This document shows positions 1 through 11,783 of a stretch of DNA of 64,000 nt, one piece after another. A model generated the notes under the pieces. It was not told the DNA's origin. It was given only the letters and a program-made list of their open reading frames with translations, and searched no databases. Every line of letters begins with the position of its first letter. Position 1 is the stretch's first letter. Made by a program: the position numbers and the translations under genes. The stretch comes from Pseudisothecium myosuroides (lineage: Eukaryota > Streptophyta > Bryopsida > Hypnales > Lembophyllaceae): the NCBI GenBank assembly GCA_951799445.1, contig OX637287.1, positions 3,224,001 through 3,288,000 of the forward strand, read 5' to 3'.

Positions 1-40
1 TTGACATGATGGCAGACCCAACCCCTTCCGATTTTTTCAG

Positions 41-2031
41 AATTTCAAGGACAGTCTTTTTCAGGATCACAAGAGACTGCAGAAAGAGAAAAATTTGGTA
101 CCTGTTCCAGCTTCAACTCCTTCATGCTGAATTTTTTTCTCTTTCTGTGTTATCTTGAACGCTTGAAATGTAGAATCAATGTGTACATGCTAATTTTTCC
201 GAGTCATGGAATGACGATATCGTGCCATGTATTTTTGACGCTTTCGAATTAAGACATGGAATGAGTTTGAAGCTTCAGACTGGACTAACAGAGTTGGGCT
301 GTGGGGCTGGTTGTGTGCAGCCGAAAGGTGACATCTTGTACACGGTTGAGAAAGGAGATACATTGTATAAAATCTCTGATAGACACGGCTCTTCTCTCGA
401 GCTTCTTATGGAGGTATCGACAGAATATCAACATTTTCTTTCATATTCTCTTTGTGGTCCTAGACTTGTTGAATGTTTGCAAGTAGATTTTTTAATTTCC
501 TTCCTGTGCAATTTTCTTAGATACGATTGCGAAGGGTGAACAAGAACCACTTTTATATATATTGTATTTCAGTGAAGGAGGCATATATGCACTTAGTGAG
601 GCCTACGATGTTATCATTGTCCTGAAGGTTCTCATTTACGTCTTTTGTTTGGATTCTGTGCGAATTGAGCTGACATGGCATCTGGTTCTGTGTAGGCAAA
701 TGGAATCGAAGATCCCCACAACTTAAGTATTGGACAGGAGATTTGGATTCCTCGGACCTATCAGATTAAGAAGGTAAATTAATTTTGCTCGAGTCAATTA
801 AACCACGAAATGCGTAGAGAATCGTCTTGAAGTAAGTTAGCTTTTTAAATGTAAGTTCACCTTGCGGCATATCACATAATTAAAATTGGATAAGACCAGC
901 TCTGATATTCATTCTTTGCGTCTAGTCCATCATCCAACAGTTGGAGATCATGCTTCCATGTCTTGCAGTATAGTATTAGTAAATTGATATTGATCTACTC
1001 TAGCTACGTAAAATAGACTTCTCCAAGTTCTCTATTGTAGTGTTCACACAAGACACTGTCATTGGTTTCAACTGCAGGGTGACACGCTGTATTCCCTCTC
1101 GAAGCAGTTTGGCATAAATATGGAAGCTATCCAGGAAGCAAATGGAATTGATGACCCACATTTCATTCATGAAGGTATTTCCCTTTCTTCTCTTCCTTCT
1201 CTACCTCTCTCAACCGTTCAATCGCACTGCCTTGGGGGAAAAATGGTTTCTTATCAAGTTGTACAATCAGAAGTTAGCACAACATGGCAGAAGAATATAC
1301 GGGGAATATGAAATTTGAGGGTTTTCTTGATTGCATTTGCTTGTGATCTAACCGAACTAGCTACCGTAGCTCAATCCAGCGTACATACGCCACTCATGTA
1401 ATGATTTGTTAGCTCTGGACTAAAGGGGAGCAGGCCTAATTGTATCCAACACATTTTACCTAAAAATACAGTGAAGTGAGAACGTAGGTTCTTATGAGCA
1501 GTGTCTGTGGCCAAGGTAGGAGGTCCTAAAACGGACCATTTATCAGCTGATCGCAATTTGGGGGAAGCTAAGTTCATGAAAGATTTTTCAGTAAACTTTC
1601 ATCGAAAGGAAGGTGGAATTGGCATTAATCCCAAACCCAAGTCGTTTCATATTTTTTGGACCTTGGTGGAATTAGTTAAAATCCAGTGGTCACTAAAATG
1701 AACCATTTTCTGAAATGTACATTGATGTTTGATGGTGCCTGAACTTCAAACTACTTGTACATTGATGGTGCATTGAAGAAAGAAAACTCTGCCTCTGCGT
1801 TAGAGTAGCACTTCACAGCCCGGTCCGATTTAGTACCTGCTACTTTACTTGAAGATTGATTAAGCAGCTACTTATAGGAAGATACGTCCACTTCATCGGA
1901 TTACTTCTTTTTTTCGTTTATAATGTGAAGTTTTATCCACTGTGCTCATGCTCTGACGAATTGTGGTGCAATTGGCATTTTCAGGAGACCATATCTATCT
2001 TCCAGAGAACCCTTCCAGCCCTACAGAGTAA
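41..2031 (+). CDS. LysM-domain protein, two LysM repeats (5' end uncertain)
   Basis: Seen: exons 321-413, 696-773, 1078-1174 and 1985-2031 (TAA at 2029-2031) join in phase at GT-AG sites. They encode two LysM repeats. The first has the core YTVEKGDTLYKISDRHG and ends QEIWIP; the second has GDTLYSLSKQFG and ends DHIYLP. A likely upstream exon at 41-97 follows a TTTTTTCAG acceptor and encodes a charged stretch (FKDSLFQDHKRLQKEKN). It is in phase with the exon at 321, giving 124 codons including the stop. Known: LysM modules bind N-acetylglucosamine polymers such as chitin or peptidoglycan. Inference: no kinase domain follows, so this is a small LysM protein rather than a receptor kinase. Whether it is secreted cannot be judged because the N-terminus lies at or beyond the window edge. 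It converges on the GDSL gene. The LysM call is strong; the first exon is tentative. Confidence 0.8.
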
Positions 2032-2623
2032 TATCGTGGAGATTCACATGCAGTAGATGAAACTACGTACCCCAGTATTATTAATGTTGTGTGCTTAAAT
2101 TTGCTGCAAATATAGAAAGCACTCCCTCTAATCCATATTTTACGGAATTTTGCGTGACCTTGTATAGAGGTGGCCAGTATGTAGTCCCTCGACTGCACAA
2201 AGTTTGACCACATGATAATCCTGCCAATGGACATTAGATTGCAGCCCAGTGAATCTGTTACAATCGCCGAAGTCACGGAGCTCGAATAGCAGCAGAAGAC
2301 CGACTATGCATTAATTTTTCCTATGCTTACAGGCAGTAAGCAGGTGGAAGGATTCTTTTCATCCGCTGCATGAATATATTATTCACTACGGTTTTCATCT
2401 CAATATCTGTATGTGAAGAAACATATCAACTTTACCCAGACCCACTGCCAATTAAGGGTACATACCCAAACTTTGCACACAATTTCTAGGTTCTGATGGA
2501 GACACAAAGAAATAATGAACTAAATATTTTCCTAGCTCACATGCTAAAGAATATGCTTGTCACTGTCAACAGATTTCTAAATAGTGTAAATGATCAATTG
2601 GATAAATTAAATTGGGACTCGCT
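2032..2623. other. Intergenic spacer between convergent LysM and GDSL genes
   Basis: About 590 bases between two convergent stop codons. It should hold both 3' untranslated regions. No conserved reading frame or repeat was recognised. Confidence 0.5.
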
Positions 2624-5600
2624 CTACGGGTTGGGTGGTGCCAAAATTCTGGGTCTGCCGACTGCATACATGTATTCAGCTAACTGGCTGTAGAAGTGCG
2701 AGGTGGGGTGAAAACTGTCCCAGAATATGTGCTCACTAGCATCACTGCAAGCTGACACAAGTAGTCTGTTGCACAGAACCGCTACTTCTAGATCCCCGGT
2801 TCCACAACACCCGTCCCTTGCGTATTTGAACCCTGAAGAAACGAAATGTTCAAACAATTTAGAAAAAATAAATAAAACAGAAAAGAGAAGGTGGGGTGGT
2901 GGAGGATTTCAAAATTCGAATGTCACCTTGCAGTAATAATACCAATTTGCACTTTTATTTGTTATGATTTGTGAGGTGCCCTAATATGTCAGTAAGGTAG
3001 TTTACAGTACTCTATGATTTTCACCCAAATTTTAACCCTAGTGAGAGAGTATGCATTGGCAGAATTCGTTCAATTAATGTGACAGATCTTGCACTATTCA
3101 AACTCTCATACTAATAAATTGAATTAACTTGAGTTGTTCTAGAGTAGTTCTGGTATGTAGACCACTAGAGCAAGTGAACCCAGATGACAAGTGCGACTCT
3201 TGGAGTCTCACAAATCTAGTGACAGAGAATATTCAAGTCAGTAATTGCCTTTCCAAAGCTATTGCACTCGACCCTCTCTGTAATTGCACATGATTCCTCA
3301 CGTATCCTCAAAATCTGTCATTGCTCATGTGCACATTTGGTGGATATGACAATGCTTTTTATGTTAAATCGTGAGCAGAATTATGTGAGAGGAAATGCAT
3401 ATAGATGCCCATGTTTTACCCATTCAGTGTGCATTAGGGAGATATCGATATTAAGAAGTGCAGGATTACCGAATTTGGGAGGGTCTTGGAAGGCATCATA
3501 AATGGGCTGGAAGATATCGATGTAGATTAACCTCGCTCCGGGGGTAATCTTGTTCAATTCGTCCACCACCTGGACAGTCTTTATATTCTGAGCGAGAGCG
3601 ATGTCATTCATATACTTCACACAGTCTTTTTCGCCCACTTTTCCGTGCAGGGTAATCTGTGACGGAACGCAGCCAAGCGGTGGTAGACCCAGAACGAAGA
3701 TGTTGCGACCTCCCAATGCATACAGCTCCTGCAAGACATCAATCCTATCAGACATTTATAACTCCATTCCTGTTAAAATATGATTATACTAATGCATGAC
3801 AGTTACATGCGCAATAATAAATGCATATTCACAGTTGTACATTTGACACAGACGTTTCAAAGGCCCAGATTCACACCAGTCCTAGATTTTCGAACATCAC
3901 AAAATCAGATTTGGCACTCTCAATCATTCCATTATATCATAAGATATATAAATAAACCACGCAGGGTCTCCTAAAAATCCTGCAGTGAGCATTGAAGATT
4001 AGATTGCGAGAACCGTAACGAACTTACTATCAGCCACATAATGCACAGAATAGCTGAGTGACATTTTGGGGGGGGGTGTGTGGATGTAAGCATACCAATA
4101 CATATTTGCGGATGTTTTGAACAAGGACGTCGGTGAATCCGTCTGTGGTGTACTTGTTCTGGAGCGAAAGGTTGATTTGATAATTGTTGACCCAATCGTT
4201 GGTTCCAGTGCTAATCGCATACATAGAGTTGCTGATGATGTAATTGCCCCTTTCCGGCCCTGCAAGGCTGACAACCTCGGCCTTCCAATTATTGAACCAC
4301 TCGTACTGGACGTCCAGGCCTTTCACATTCTGCACACATAATGATGCCAAGTCTGACGTGTCATGCTCTAGTTCAAGGCTGCTCTAACGAAGTTTTTAAC
4401 GCATAATCTTTGTGATCAGTGTGATCCTTTGTATTACATTCACCCCGAATTGCAGATCTTGACATTAATTCTGAGATTCACAGACGGCACAAATTAAGTA
4501 ACCTCCAGTAACCTTCTCGATCAAGCCTTTCAGTTCCCGAAGTTCGTATATCCAGTCCGAAAACCTACCCCCCTCATGAAATCAAGACAGTTAACTGACA
4601 GAATCTACCAGTGCCTGTATTACGATCTATACAATAATTGTACTCAGGAATGTTCAAATATTCGTATTCCAGTACTCATTATAGAATTCGATCGTGGCAT
4701 TTTGTCAAAGACGACATTGATTGATTCCAGAATTGACAGCTTGTCTTTATTGAGTGAGCATAATTAAAACGTAGCCAGTTGGGTGCCTATCATCACTTTT
4801 TTTGCATTACTTAGGGCAGGGCCGCAGGGTATTCCAGTTTCGAAATCCTTCAAACGGTAGTCACGGTACAATGTACAGTACAGCACAGTTAGTGAGGATT
4901 GCTGGTAACGGATGACTGGTGGCAAGTCATAAATTCCGATACAGTGTACCGTTGCATCGACGACATTGTAATTATCCGTTCTGGCAAAGACAGAGTTGGC
5001 ACTTGGCAGTACTCACTCAGAATTTTCAGGAATTGTCACGTATTATTCATTAATCACACTAATACTAAGTATTGGCAATGTGTTGAATGGAAGATTGGAG
5101 GAACGTACCCAGTGAGTGGCAGTGCTGTCATACCATCCGGAAGCTGACGTCGCAAAGTTGATGCCAGTGAGAATTGCTTGTCCGTGGGCTTTCGGGTCCA
5201 AATAGGGGAGCTGCAGCGGGAGATCAAGCCTTTGAGCTGCAATTAATCAAGCATCCACATCGGTAATAAGTTAAGTTTCTATCATTAATGCGCAGCAGAA
5301 CCAGACAATGAACAGAAGACAGTACCATAATGCTCATATTAATGAACGCACGTATTACTCAGACTAGCTCCCAGGCTATCTATCATGTCCAAACTATTTC
5401 AAATTCAAACTTCCATGCTAACCAAACAGGAAGAAAAAACAAGACTCGTATATATCGCTAGATCTCTCCACACGTGTGCATTCATTCACAAATTCATGGA
5501 AGGTCTGGATACACAGACCAGCTAATTCGATGCATTCGGGAGATTTTCAGTCAAAATACTCACAATGTGCTTCAGAGACGATTCCATAGCAAGCTAAAAC

Positions 5601-6273
5601 AATAAATTTTTAGAGCTTTAAGCTCGTATCACGACCAAACCATCAACACAAGTACACAACAAGTACCATAATACTCAATCATATTAGCAAGCTTCGTTCA
5701 TCCTCACTCAATTCTCCCAAGTGCATACCCATGCTCGATCAAACAGTAGAACAGAGAAATGATGCTCTCACATTTTGCAACGAGAACGGGAAAAACACAC
5801 GACACACGAACTTCTCAAACCTTGATCAATCTCTTCACAAACGCAGTGTCGGAATATAGAAGCAAGCAAGTAAGTGGATGACACACAATGTGAGTGACGT
5901 ACGACTCCCAAGTTAGAAATACCAAAGCAGAAGTTACAGTTAGACCGAAATTAAAGTCCGACTTACAAATGAAATCTGTGACAAGGAGTCCATCCGTGAA
6001 GCGTCCAGTTGGCACATGTCCAGCGAAATTCAAGCCATAAGGAGCAAAGTCGGCCTTGACCACTGTCGCCAAGTAGTTGTTGTTCCCCGCATCAACCGTG
6101 GAGTCTCCAAAAATCACAAACGCCGGCACCAACTTGTTGTCCCCCGCTTCCTTGGAAGCCCTCCAATCTCCCGAAGTCAAGTTGCGAATTCCCAAACCTC
6201 CCGTCACGAAGCTGCTCACCAGCACCACTACCATAGCCACAGTCACAGCATTGGCACTAAAGAAGTTCGCCAT
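2624..6273 (-). CDS. GDSL-type esterase/lipase, secreted, five exons
   Basis: Seen: exons on the minus strand are 6273-5967, 5236-5109, 4329-4096, 3728-3470 and 2832-2624. All have GT-AG introns and keep phase, giving 378 residues, normal for plant GDSL lipases (about 350-380). The N-terminus [20 protein letters not shown] is a signal peptide. Block I reads [17 protein letters not shown] with the nucleophile Ser in GDS. The block III region has STGTNDW. The last exon has CCGTG and FWDSFHPT, which carries the catalytic Asp and His. Known: these enzymes hydrolyse ester bonds of lipids, cutin precursors or acetylated cell-wall sugars, usually outside the cell. The exact substrate cannot be told. 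GDST instead of GDSL is common in plants. All catalytic residues are present, so the gene looks functional. Introns are 367-779 bases. Confidence 0.93.
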
Positions 6274-7029
6274 AGCTAGCTAGCTAGCTGCTCTTCAACC
6301 TTGCAAGAATGGACGCCACTTCTTCAGCACTTTTGTAAATTCTGACTATAGCTGGCTGCTGCTGAACTTCGTACGAGGAGACTTAGAGACAGCTAGATGG
6401 ACCATGTTGCACTCAAAATTGCAGTTCAATCAGACACCATCTCCAGACCTTTGGAAATCGGTCAAGGAAGCATGGGCACGACACGACACGACATGAATGC
6501 GGTTTCGGCTGCACGAAGTCTGAACTTCACTTGTAACAGAGATGGCTTGATGAGCCTTCACTTGGCCTCTGCGCCTGATAACTTCCGGTGATGTTTTCTG
6601 GAGAGCGCAGATGATCATATATATAGTTAGTACTGCATGGCACTCAGGTGATCAAAGTCAGGGACTCTGTCTTATCGATGTGTTAACTTCGGATGAGGGT
6701 TAACTTACTTTGGATGAGGGCTGTTCTTAATAACTCCCTGGAATTGGCGAATTGCAGGGGTTCGTAATTTCGTATTCTCTTGGGGAAAGGGAGTACCAGC
6801 TAGAACTGGTAGCTGAGCCCATTTACTGCGTCTCCAGGGGTTTATTTAATGCAGCTGATGAGATCGAATACGGTCAATTTGTATGCAGGCAGGCGAGGCC
6901 GACAGACATTCAAATTACCACTCGGTTGTACGTAGTCCTCGAATGGCAGAAGGAAGAAGAAACGGCTAAGAGCAGCGGTAAGTTAATTAGCTAAGTAGGT
7001 AGTGCTCCGTTAAACAACTGTGTCAAACC
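6274..7029. other. Upstream region of GDSL gene and spacer
   Basis: A TATATATA run at 6618-6625 lies about 345 bases upstream of the GDSL start on the minus strand and could be its TATA box, implying a long 5' leader. The rest shows no reading frame I would defend. A weak open stretch at 6752-6994 (+) ends near a good donor (AGCG/GTAAGTT) but has no recognisable domain. Confidence 0.3.
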
Positions 7030-7101
7030 CAGGTTTAGCGTAATGGAATTCCGTTTCATTTGTTATAAAAACAAATCGAAAAAAAAACAGGTTTAGCATG
7101 A
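7030..7101 (+). mobile_element. Very short LINE 3'-tail insertion with target duplication
   Basis: About 45 bases ending in an A-rich tail carry the tail motif ATGGAATTCCGTTTCATTTG. They are flanked by near-identical copies of CAGGTTTAGC (7030-7039 and 7088-7097). The same tail motif occurs at 9.35, 14.45 and 15.55 kb. This is the signature of a severely 5'-truncated retroposition event. Confidence 0.6.
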
Positions 7102-7576
7102 TTGGAATCCTAGCATATAACTGTACAAAGGAATTTCTATTAAAGTTGTCCAAGTTTTGTACAATTGTACTGAACTTAAATCCATCCAGACTTGTCCTTG
7201 CTATGAAGGGAAAACTGCCCAATTGGGGCAATTGAAGGCTTGTCAATTTCATTGAAATTGCCTTGTAGTTCATCCTACAGTAACATGTCTACATGTAGGT
7301 GTGGGCATTAGTTCCTCTAACCCCTAAAGCTCTTTAAAATAAAAAAATGTTTTGGAACTGTTTTTTTCACCATAAGAGAAATACCCAAAGTTGTTTTTTA
7401 CATGTGTGGATCTCACTCATTCATAATTTCATGTAGTGCCTTGAAGTTGTAAAATTTTTACATGTCATTACAGCATAAGTCAAGAATGAGATCCTGCAAT
7501 TAGAAGTTCTTCAAAATGCATAAAAATTTTACTTACAACTCTTTTTGTACAAGGAATTGTTTTTGTGCAATCTTGA

Positions 7577-7790
7577 GAGAATTTATTTTTATTTTTATTT
7601 TATTTTGAAACACATAGTCAAATTCCATTGAAAGGGAAATAGTACAGAGAACCAGAGGAGAACCTCCCCGGCAAGCATTTTTACGTTTTCACAGAGCTAA
7701 ACACAGTGCACGACAAGGTCCCAGCAAGCACAACCAGCCAGGGACCAGTGAAAACACGCAAGGGGTCACTCGAATTTTCTTATTTTGAGC
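7577..7790 (-). mobile_element. Truncated LINE-like 3' end, reverse orientation
   Basis: Read on the minus strand, the segment ends with CAATGGAATTTGACTATGTG followed by an AAAATAAAATAAAA-type tail at about 7577-7615. This matches the tail motif of the other short LINE insertions. The GC-richer body to about 7790 would be 3'-terminal LINE sequence. No clear target duplication was found, so the outer limit is approximate. Confidence 0.45.
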
Positions 7791-8030
7791 CAAGGAACTT
7801 TAGGAATTAATTTCCATTATTTCCGAAATTTCCGCATGGACCTAAAAGTATCCCTTGATGAATTGCTCAATTGGTATTCTTCCCCTTCAGATAACCAATA
7901 CGTATTATTGTCAAACAAGGAAATTTAGAACATCTATGAATTGATATAATAAAACTCCTTTAGATATTTCTCCTTTAGTACAGAAATATCCTCGCAGCTT
8001 TTGGGGAGAGGACTCAAGTACTGTACCAGT

Positions 8031-8249
8031 ACACTAATAATGGTATTTAGTGTTACCTACACTAATTGATTTCAAAATGTTATAACTTTTTACTCTTGAT
8101 GAATATTTTTACCAAGAGCATAGGTATTGATATGTTCCAAAGTTGCGGTTGTCAATGAATGTAGTTGGTAAAAATATTCATGAAGAGTAAAAATTTATGG
8201 CATTTTGAAAGCAAGTAGTGTGGGTAACACTAAATACCATTATTAGTGT
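8031..8249. mobile_element. Foldback MITE-like element, 219 bp
   Basis: The ends are inverted repeats: ACACTAATAATGGTATTTAG at the left and its complement at the right. Pairing continues inward for much of each arm, for example TGAATATTTTTACCA against TGGTAAAAATATTCA. AGT occurs on both outer sides and may be a 3-bp target duplication. There is no coding capacity. Family not recognised. Confidence 0.65.
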
Positions 8250-9296
8250 AGTTGCCAACGAACCTGAGATATTTCCTGTTCTTAACTTGCACTTGTATGC
8301 TCTTGGCCTCAGTCTTGCTGGCATGGCGTACAGATGCACTAACTTAAAAAAACAGTTCGATATTGATCTACCAGGCTCGTCTTGAAACGTTTGTTTCATT
8401 TTCTTAAAATTTTCTGGGGAGCTGACAAGCAGGTGATTGAGAGAGTCAGTGTGTATTTCGATGATTGAGTACGGCAAAGTTGCTTGGGCGAACCCAAACG
8501 AACAAGCTAAACGCAAACAGCAACTTAGCGCTTAAATCTTGAGAAAATTCGACAACTCTTGGCTCAATCGGAAAGTCGTTCGTAGAAGGGAGGGAATGCA
8601 GATTGTTTGGAGAAAAGAGCCCCGCCTCAACAAGGATCTTATGTACCAACCCAGGAACCCAAATTTTTGTTTTTTGTTTTTTGTTTTGTTGTTTTCACCC
8701 GGTTGTTCGGTCTGCAGCCTTTAGCTGTGGTTAACTTACTCGTAAGCATTGGGCTTGCTCCTTCTGTTTCAAAAAAGAAAAAGAATTTAAATTGTTCTGG
8801 GGAGAAGTGCTGTACTGAGTCCTCCACTCCTTCAGGCTCGTGAGACAGATCAGCACAATGAAAACGGAATTAAATGCGAGAATACGGAGGACGGTCAAAT
8901 GGCAGGTGCGAGCTGGACTGCTGGAAGAGCGGAAGGGGATGAATGAATGACGGAGTGTGCTACTGGCCGGGCCTCTGCTGGTGGCAGAAACAGGCGTGTG
9001 CTTGGGGCGCAGAGATTGAATGCCCGGCCTGACTGCAAATTGTGGGCGCAGAGACTGATTTGCTTGGGGGTTTGTTCCAATCCAGTCGAGGTTTGGGTTG
9101 GGCACTTGGGCCATGGGCATTGCTGCAGTGCTTGGAGCCTCGTACTGAAGATCAGTCATGGGTGGTGCTGCCGAATTGGCCTCGCTGGCCTCATGAGCGC
9201 TAAGTTACTGCGCTAGCTAGAGCTCCACTCGTTTGATCCAATTAAGGTCGCTACCAAACTACAGGAGTCGATCTCGACCAGACTTTCGGGGAATGG
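8250..9296. other. Spacer, no supported gene
   Basis: A GC-richer stretch at 8731-9159 is open on the minus strand for 142 codons (start MTDLQYEAPSTAAMP, rich in Pro and Ser, with one hydrophobic run near its end). It has no recognisable domain and no convincing splice partners. It could be a first exon or a chance frame. Confidence 0.3.
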
Positions 9297-9398
9297 AAAT
9301 GTCGACATGATGTGGCCGGTGGGCTTGTATTTTATCTCTTTGCAATGGAATTCTGTTTCATTGTTTAAAAATAAAAATAAAAATAAATGTCGACATGA
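9297..9398 (+). mobile_element. 74-bp LINE 3'-tail insertion with perfect 14-bp target duplication
   Basis: AAATGTCGACATGA occurs exactly at 9297-9310 and 9385-9398. Between them are 74 bases containing TGCAATGGAATTCTGTTTCA and an AAAAATAAAAATAAAAAT tail. A perfect long duplication plus a 3' A-rich tail is diagnostic of target-primed reverse transcription. Only the extreme 3' end of the parent element was inserted. Confidence 0.85.
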
Positions 9399-10071
9399 AC
9401 GACGGACGGAGTTGGCTGGAACGGGAAGAAGCCCCTGGCTGGAACCTCTCTGTTCGACATCCAGAATTGGGATGTCGGAGCGCTAACTAAGTAAAGGGGT
9501 TAATCTCTACTTCTGCTAATTCTTAGAGCTTAATTTCTAGAGCTTCACGTAGATGTATGCGCTCACAATTAATTTTTGGTGCCTGAATTGCACCAATTTA
9601 ATGGAAATTGACAACCACTTTGGTAAATTCATGCCACTTGCCCAAATAGGGGAACACAGTGTTAGTAGCTAGCGCGCAGGACTTCATTTCATTTGCAACC
9701 ACCTCTCTTTAATGCTCTGCCTTTTGAGGAACCTTTCGCTCAAGTATGCCCTGGAAACGCTGCAGTTGTGGAAAGGAAAGTGATTGAAACCTGGCTTGCA
9801 ATCCTTGCGTTGTGACAGCTAGTCATGTTTGTTATCATCAAGCGAACGTCGGGGGTAAGCCTGTCAGTTCTCAGCTGCAACTTTCGCAATGCGAAATGCA
9901 TGGTTGGTACTCTTCACTTTCGACTTTCGAGGGAATGAAGTTTCTGTGCGAATGGGCTCGTCACCCACTTGGTAGTTGAAGTGGAACTGGAGATAATAAG
10001 CTTCAATAATGTTCAGAATTCAATAGACCTAGAATCTCATATTATTCGTTAATATGACAGGTTTCATTTAT
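9399..10071. other. Spacer, nothing recognised
   Basis: No reading frame, RNA gene or repeat that I can support. Confidence 0.4.
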
Positions 10072-10135
10072 AATGGCGCAACTGTTCATTTGTTCCAAAT
10101 AAAATAAAATAAAATAAAGTGAAATGGCGTAACTG
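10072..10135 (+). mobile_element. Very short LINE-tail insertion with target duplication
   Basis: AATGGCGCAACTG (10072-10084) and AATGGCGTAACTG (10123-10135) flank 38 bases that begin TTCATTTGTTCC and run into an AAAATAAAATAAAAT tail. It is one of the shortest members of the truncated LINE-tail set in this window. Confidence 0.65.
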
Positions 10136-11576
10136 CGCAAGGCTCTCAACTGAAACCTTAGATGCATACCTGCCCTACGTTTTAGAGCTTTAAGCACTTG
10201 AAAGTCGTAGCTTTGCACTTGAACCTCACAGTTTTGACACTCTGAAACACCTAAGTGAAGACGTTTTTAACTAATATGACCGAAGACAGTTGAATGTCTA
10301 TGTATTCATATTATTGAATATAGAACTGGTATACATTTGGGTTTTTCAATTAAGGCTTTCAGTCAAGTCTTTAGGGTTTAAGGTGTTTTTTTAGAGATTA
10401 GGGTTTAGGATATAAGAGTTTGGCGTAATGCGGACTTGGGGAGCCCGGAGCCCTGGAGATCGGCGCATATACGGAAGTAAAATAACAAAAGAAATGTCCA
10501 CATCTGTCACTAGTCCGACACAAGCAAACGCGCAGTCGACACACGCCTTGTCTCTGCGCATGTTTCCATGCTTTCCAGCTACGCTGCCGAAGTGTTTGGA
10601 AGGGAGACGCATTCAAAAAATGTATCAAAACACTTACCTTACTGTATGCTTATGGCCAATCCTGGTGATCGATTACACTCTTCATTCTAGTAATGGTGCT
10701 CATCACTTATCTTAAATACCGTAATGGTTACAACAAACAAATTTTCCACGACATCCATGGTTTCAAGTGTTGTTCTAAGTTGCTCTCTCCACCCAAGCTT
10801 TAGAATCTACGTAGTCATGGATTGGGTTCCCTTCAATACAGCGGTTGAGATATTTTCTACACATTTGAGGACAAAGCTGGAACGGTGAGCTCAAATGACA
10901 ACCATCTACCAACAACGTCATCCATGATCGAACAGGCCGTCCCATGATCACTGCAACTCAAAGGTCACTTGATATTTTGCATGAGCATTCGTCATGATAA
11001 GGCGGTGGTGCTGGTTACAGCTTGACTGTTTTGGATATTGAAGCAGTGGCCAGAATTGAGACAAATTCAATCCTAGATAACAAGATAACACTGTCCGTTC
11101 AGTTGAAGGACGGCAATTGATTCCATTTTTTGGGACTTGACTAATGCAATGGAACCACCACCACCGCTATAGCAGTAGACACGATCATTCTAAGTTCGAA
11201 ACATTACTCATTACCAACGGATATGGTCATAGTATAGAGTAATGTTTTCGACTGATTACATGCAAGTAAGTTAGTGAGTATATTATGCACTGTTGGAGTA
11301 ACACAAAAGCAACCGTGACTCTCTTAGTTTGGCTAGAGTCATCAGAAGAATATTATACCTCATAACTTTTGTGTTGAATTTGAGCCCTTTGATCAACTAA
11401 AAGGTATAGTTTTTGGCAAGATTCAAGCAAACTGCATATGATTAAGAAACCTGTTTGACAAGTTTCTCAACCCTCCTTGCTCTTGAAGGGATGTCAGTGT
11501 CAATTAAATTGGGTAGAATTTCATGACTTTGGCCCTTAAAGCTGTAAGAGGGCATGACTTGAAACGTAAGTCTATA
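10136..11576. other. Spacer with telomere-like motifs, no supported gene
   Basis: TTAGGGTTTA-type motifs occur near 10370 and 10405. In plants such telo-boxes are common in leader regions, but no convincing gene follows. Open stretches at 10391-10715 overlap on both strands and have no recognised domain. Confidence 0.35.
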
Positions 11577-11783
11577 TTAAGGAGAGGCACCCAATGGCGT
11601 TCCTTTCTAGGAAGGGGTGTCATTTCAAAACCTAAATGTAGACAGACCAAACATGGCTTATTATTTTTTGACTAAAATAATAAGCTATGTATGGGCCATT
11701 TAGAATTGTGTTTCAGAATGACGCCCCTTCCTAGAAAGGGACACCATTGGGTACATGGATGCCATTGGGTGCCTCACCCTTAC
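11577..11783. mobile_element. TTAAGG-type foldback MITE, copy F1
   Basis: The left end is TTAAGGAGAGGCACCCAATG and the right end is the complement of TAAGGGTGAGGCACCCAATG. The arms pair for most of the roughly 207-bp length, including GGAAGGGGTGTCATT against AATGACGCCCCTTCC. A second copy lies at 58.0 kb in the opposite orientation, which confirms it as a mobile element. It is non-coding. Confidence 0.8.

Noticed and set aside
6752..6994. 80-codon frame ending near a good splice donor
   Set aside because: No matching acceptor exon or domain found downstream.
8731..9159. 142-codon open frame on the minus strand, Pro/Ser-rich
   Set aside because: No domain, no homologous look, and three overlapping open frames on both strands in the same GC-rich patch, which points to composition rather than coding.
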